DNA of 32,157 nt, from the NCBI RefSeq assembly GCF_014284255.1, contig NZ_JACOFV010000026.1, positions 1 to 32,157 of the forward strand. Direction: 5' to 3'. This document shows positions 32,100 to 32,157 of the stretch, piece after piece. How positions within the stretch are numbered: position 1 is the first letter of the stretch; each line of letters opens with the position of its first letter. Both the position numbers and the translations under genes were made by a program. This DNA comes from Cognatundibacterium jejuense. Lineage in GTDB: Bacteria; Pseudomonadota; Gammaproteobacteria; Burkholderiales; Burkholderiaceae_D. The notes below the pieces were generated by a model. It saw only the letters and a list, made by a program, of their open reading frames with translations, did no database searches and had not been told where the DNA came from.

Positions 32100-32128
32100 T
32101 TGACAGGGTAAATAAAGTGCTGCATAAT
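32100..32128 (+). promoter_or_regulatory. Probable rRNA operon promoter
   Basis: Consensus TTGACA (32100-32105), 17-bp spacer, CATAAT (32123-32128), then CTCGCTTCTCTGCTGC. This pattern matches the promoters before 16S rRNA genes in Burkholderiales as I know them. The rRNA itself would lie beyond the window. Confidence 0.65.
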
Positions 32129-32157
32129 CTCGCTTCTCTGCTGCAAACGAACACAAC

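Overview
The right-hand ~13 kb reads as betaproteobacterial core chromosome. It holds a UbiH-type hydroxylase, DsbC, trpE-trpG-trpD-trpC behind gph and rpe, apaG, a crotonase, and rRNA-type promoters at the extreme right edge. Gene order and moderate GC suggest Burkholderiales, probably Oxalobacteraceae (Undibacterium- or Herminiimonas-like). That placement is inferred from family recognition, not from a search.

Layout. (1) 1-2764: an AT-richer left flank with a two-gene operon of unknown function cut by the window edge, a 56-aa ORF, and a compact structured-RNA candidate convergent with a 183-aa unknown protein. (2) 2765-18907: a ~16.1 kb integrated element bounded by perfect 49-bp repeats of the 3' part of tRNA-Phe. 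(3) 18861-32157: the intact tRNA-Phe and core genes.

The element looks like an integrative mobilizable element. It has a tyrosine integrase beside attL, an SF3 (D5-type) helicase, a MobC-like accessory protein divergent from a MobA/MobL relaxase, and an IncQ-like oriT between those two. No type IV secretion genes are present, so transfer would need a helper. A cluster of GGTTCTGCTC-type iterons near the right end may be its replication origin. Cargo comprises a type II restriction-modification module (C-protein regulator, NotI-family endonuclease, C5 methyltransferase), an ArdA antirestriction protein, a lipoprotein with a LuxR-type regulator, and several small proteins of unknown function. 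The element also brings a replacement terminator for the tRNA-Phe gene.

Main points for follow-up: the methyltransferase has its motif IX displaced into another frame by two compensating frameshifts; the relaxase gene has a strong in-frame internal start; the trp operon is preceded by a Trp-rich leader peptide; and the left-flank RNA/protein pair may be an undescribed system.
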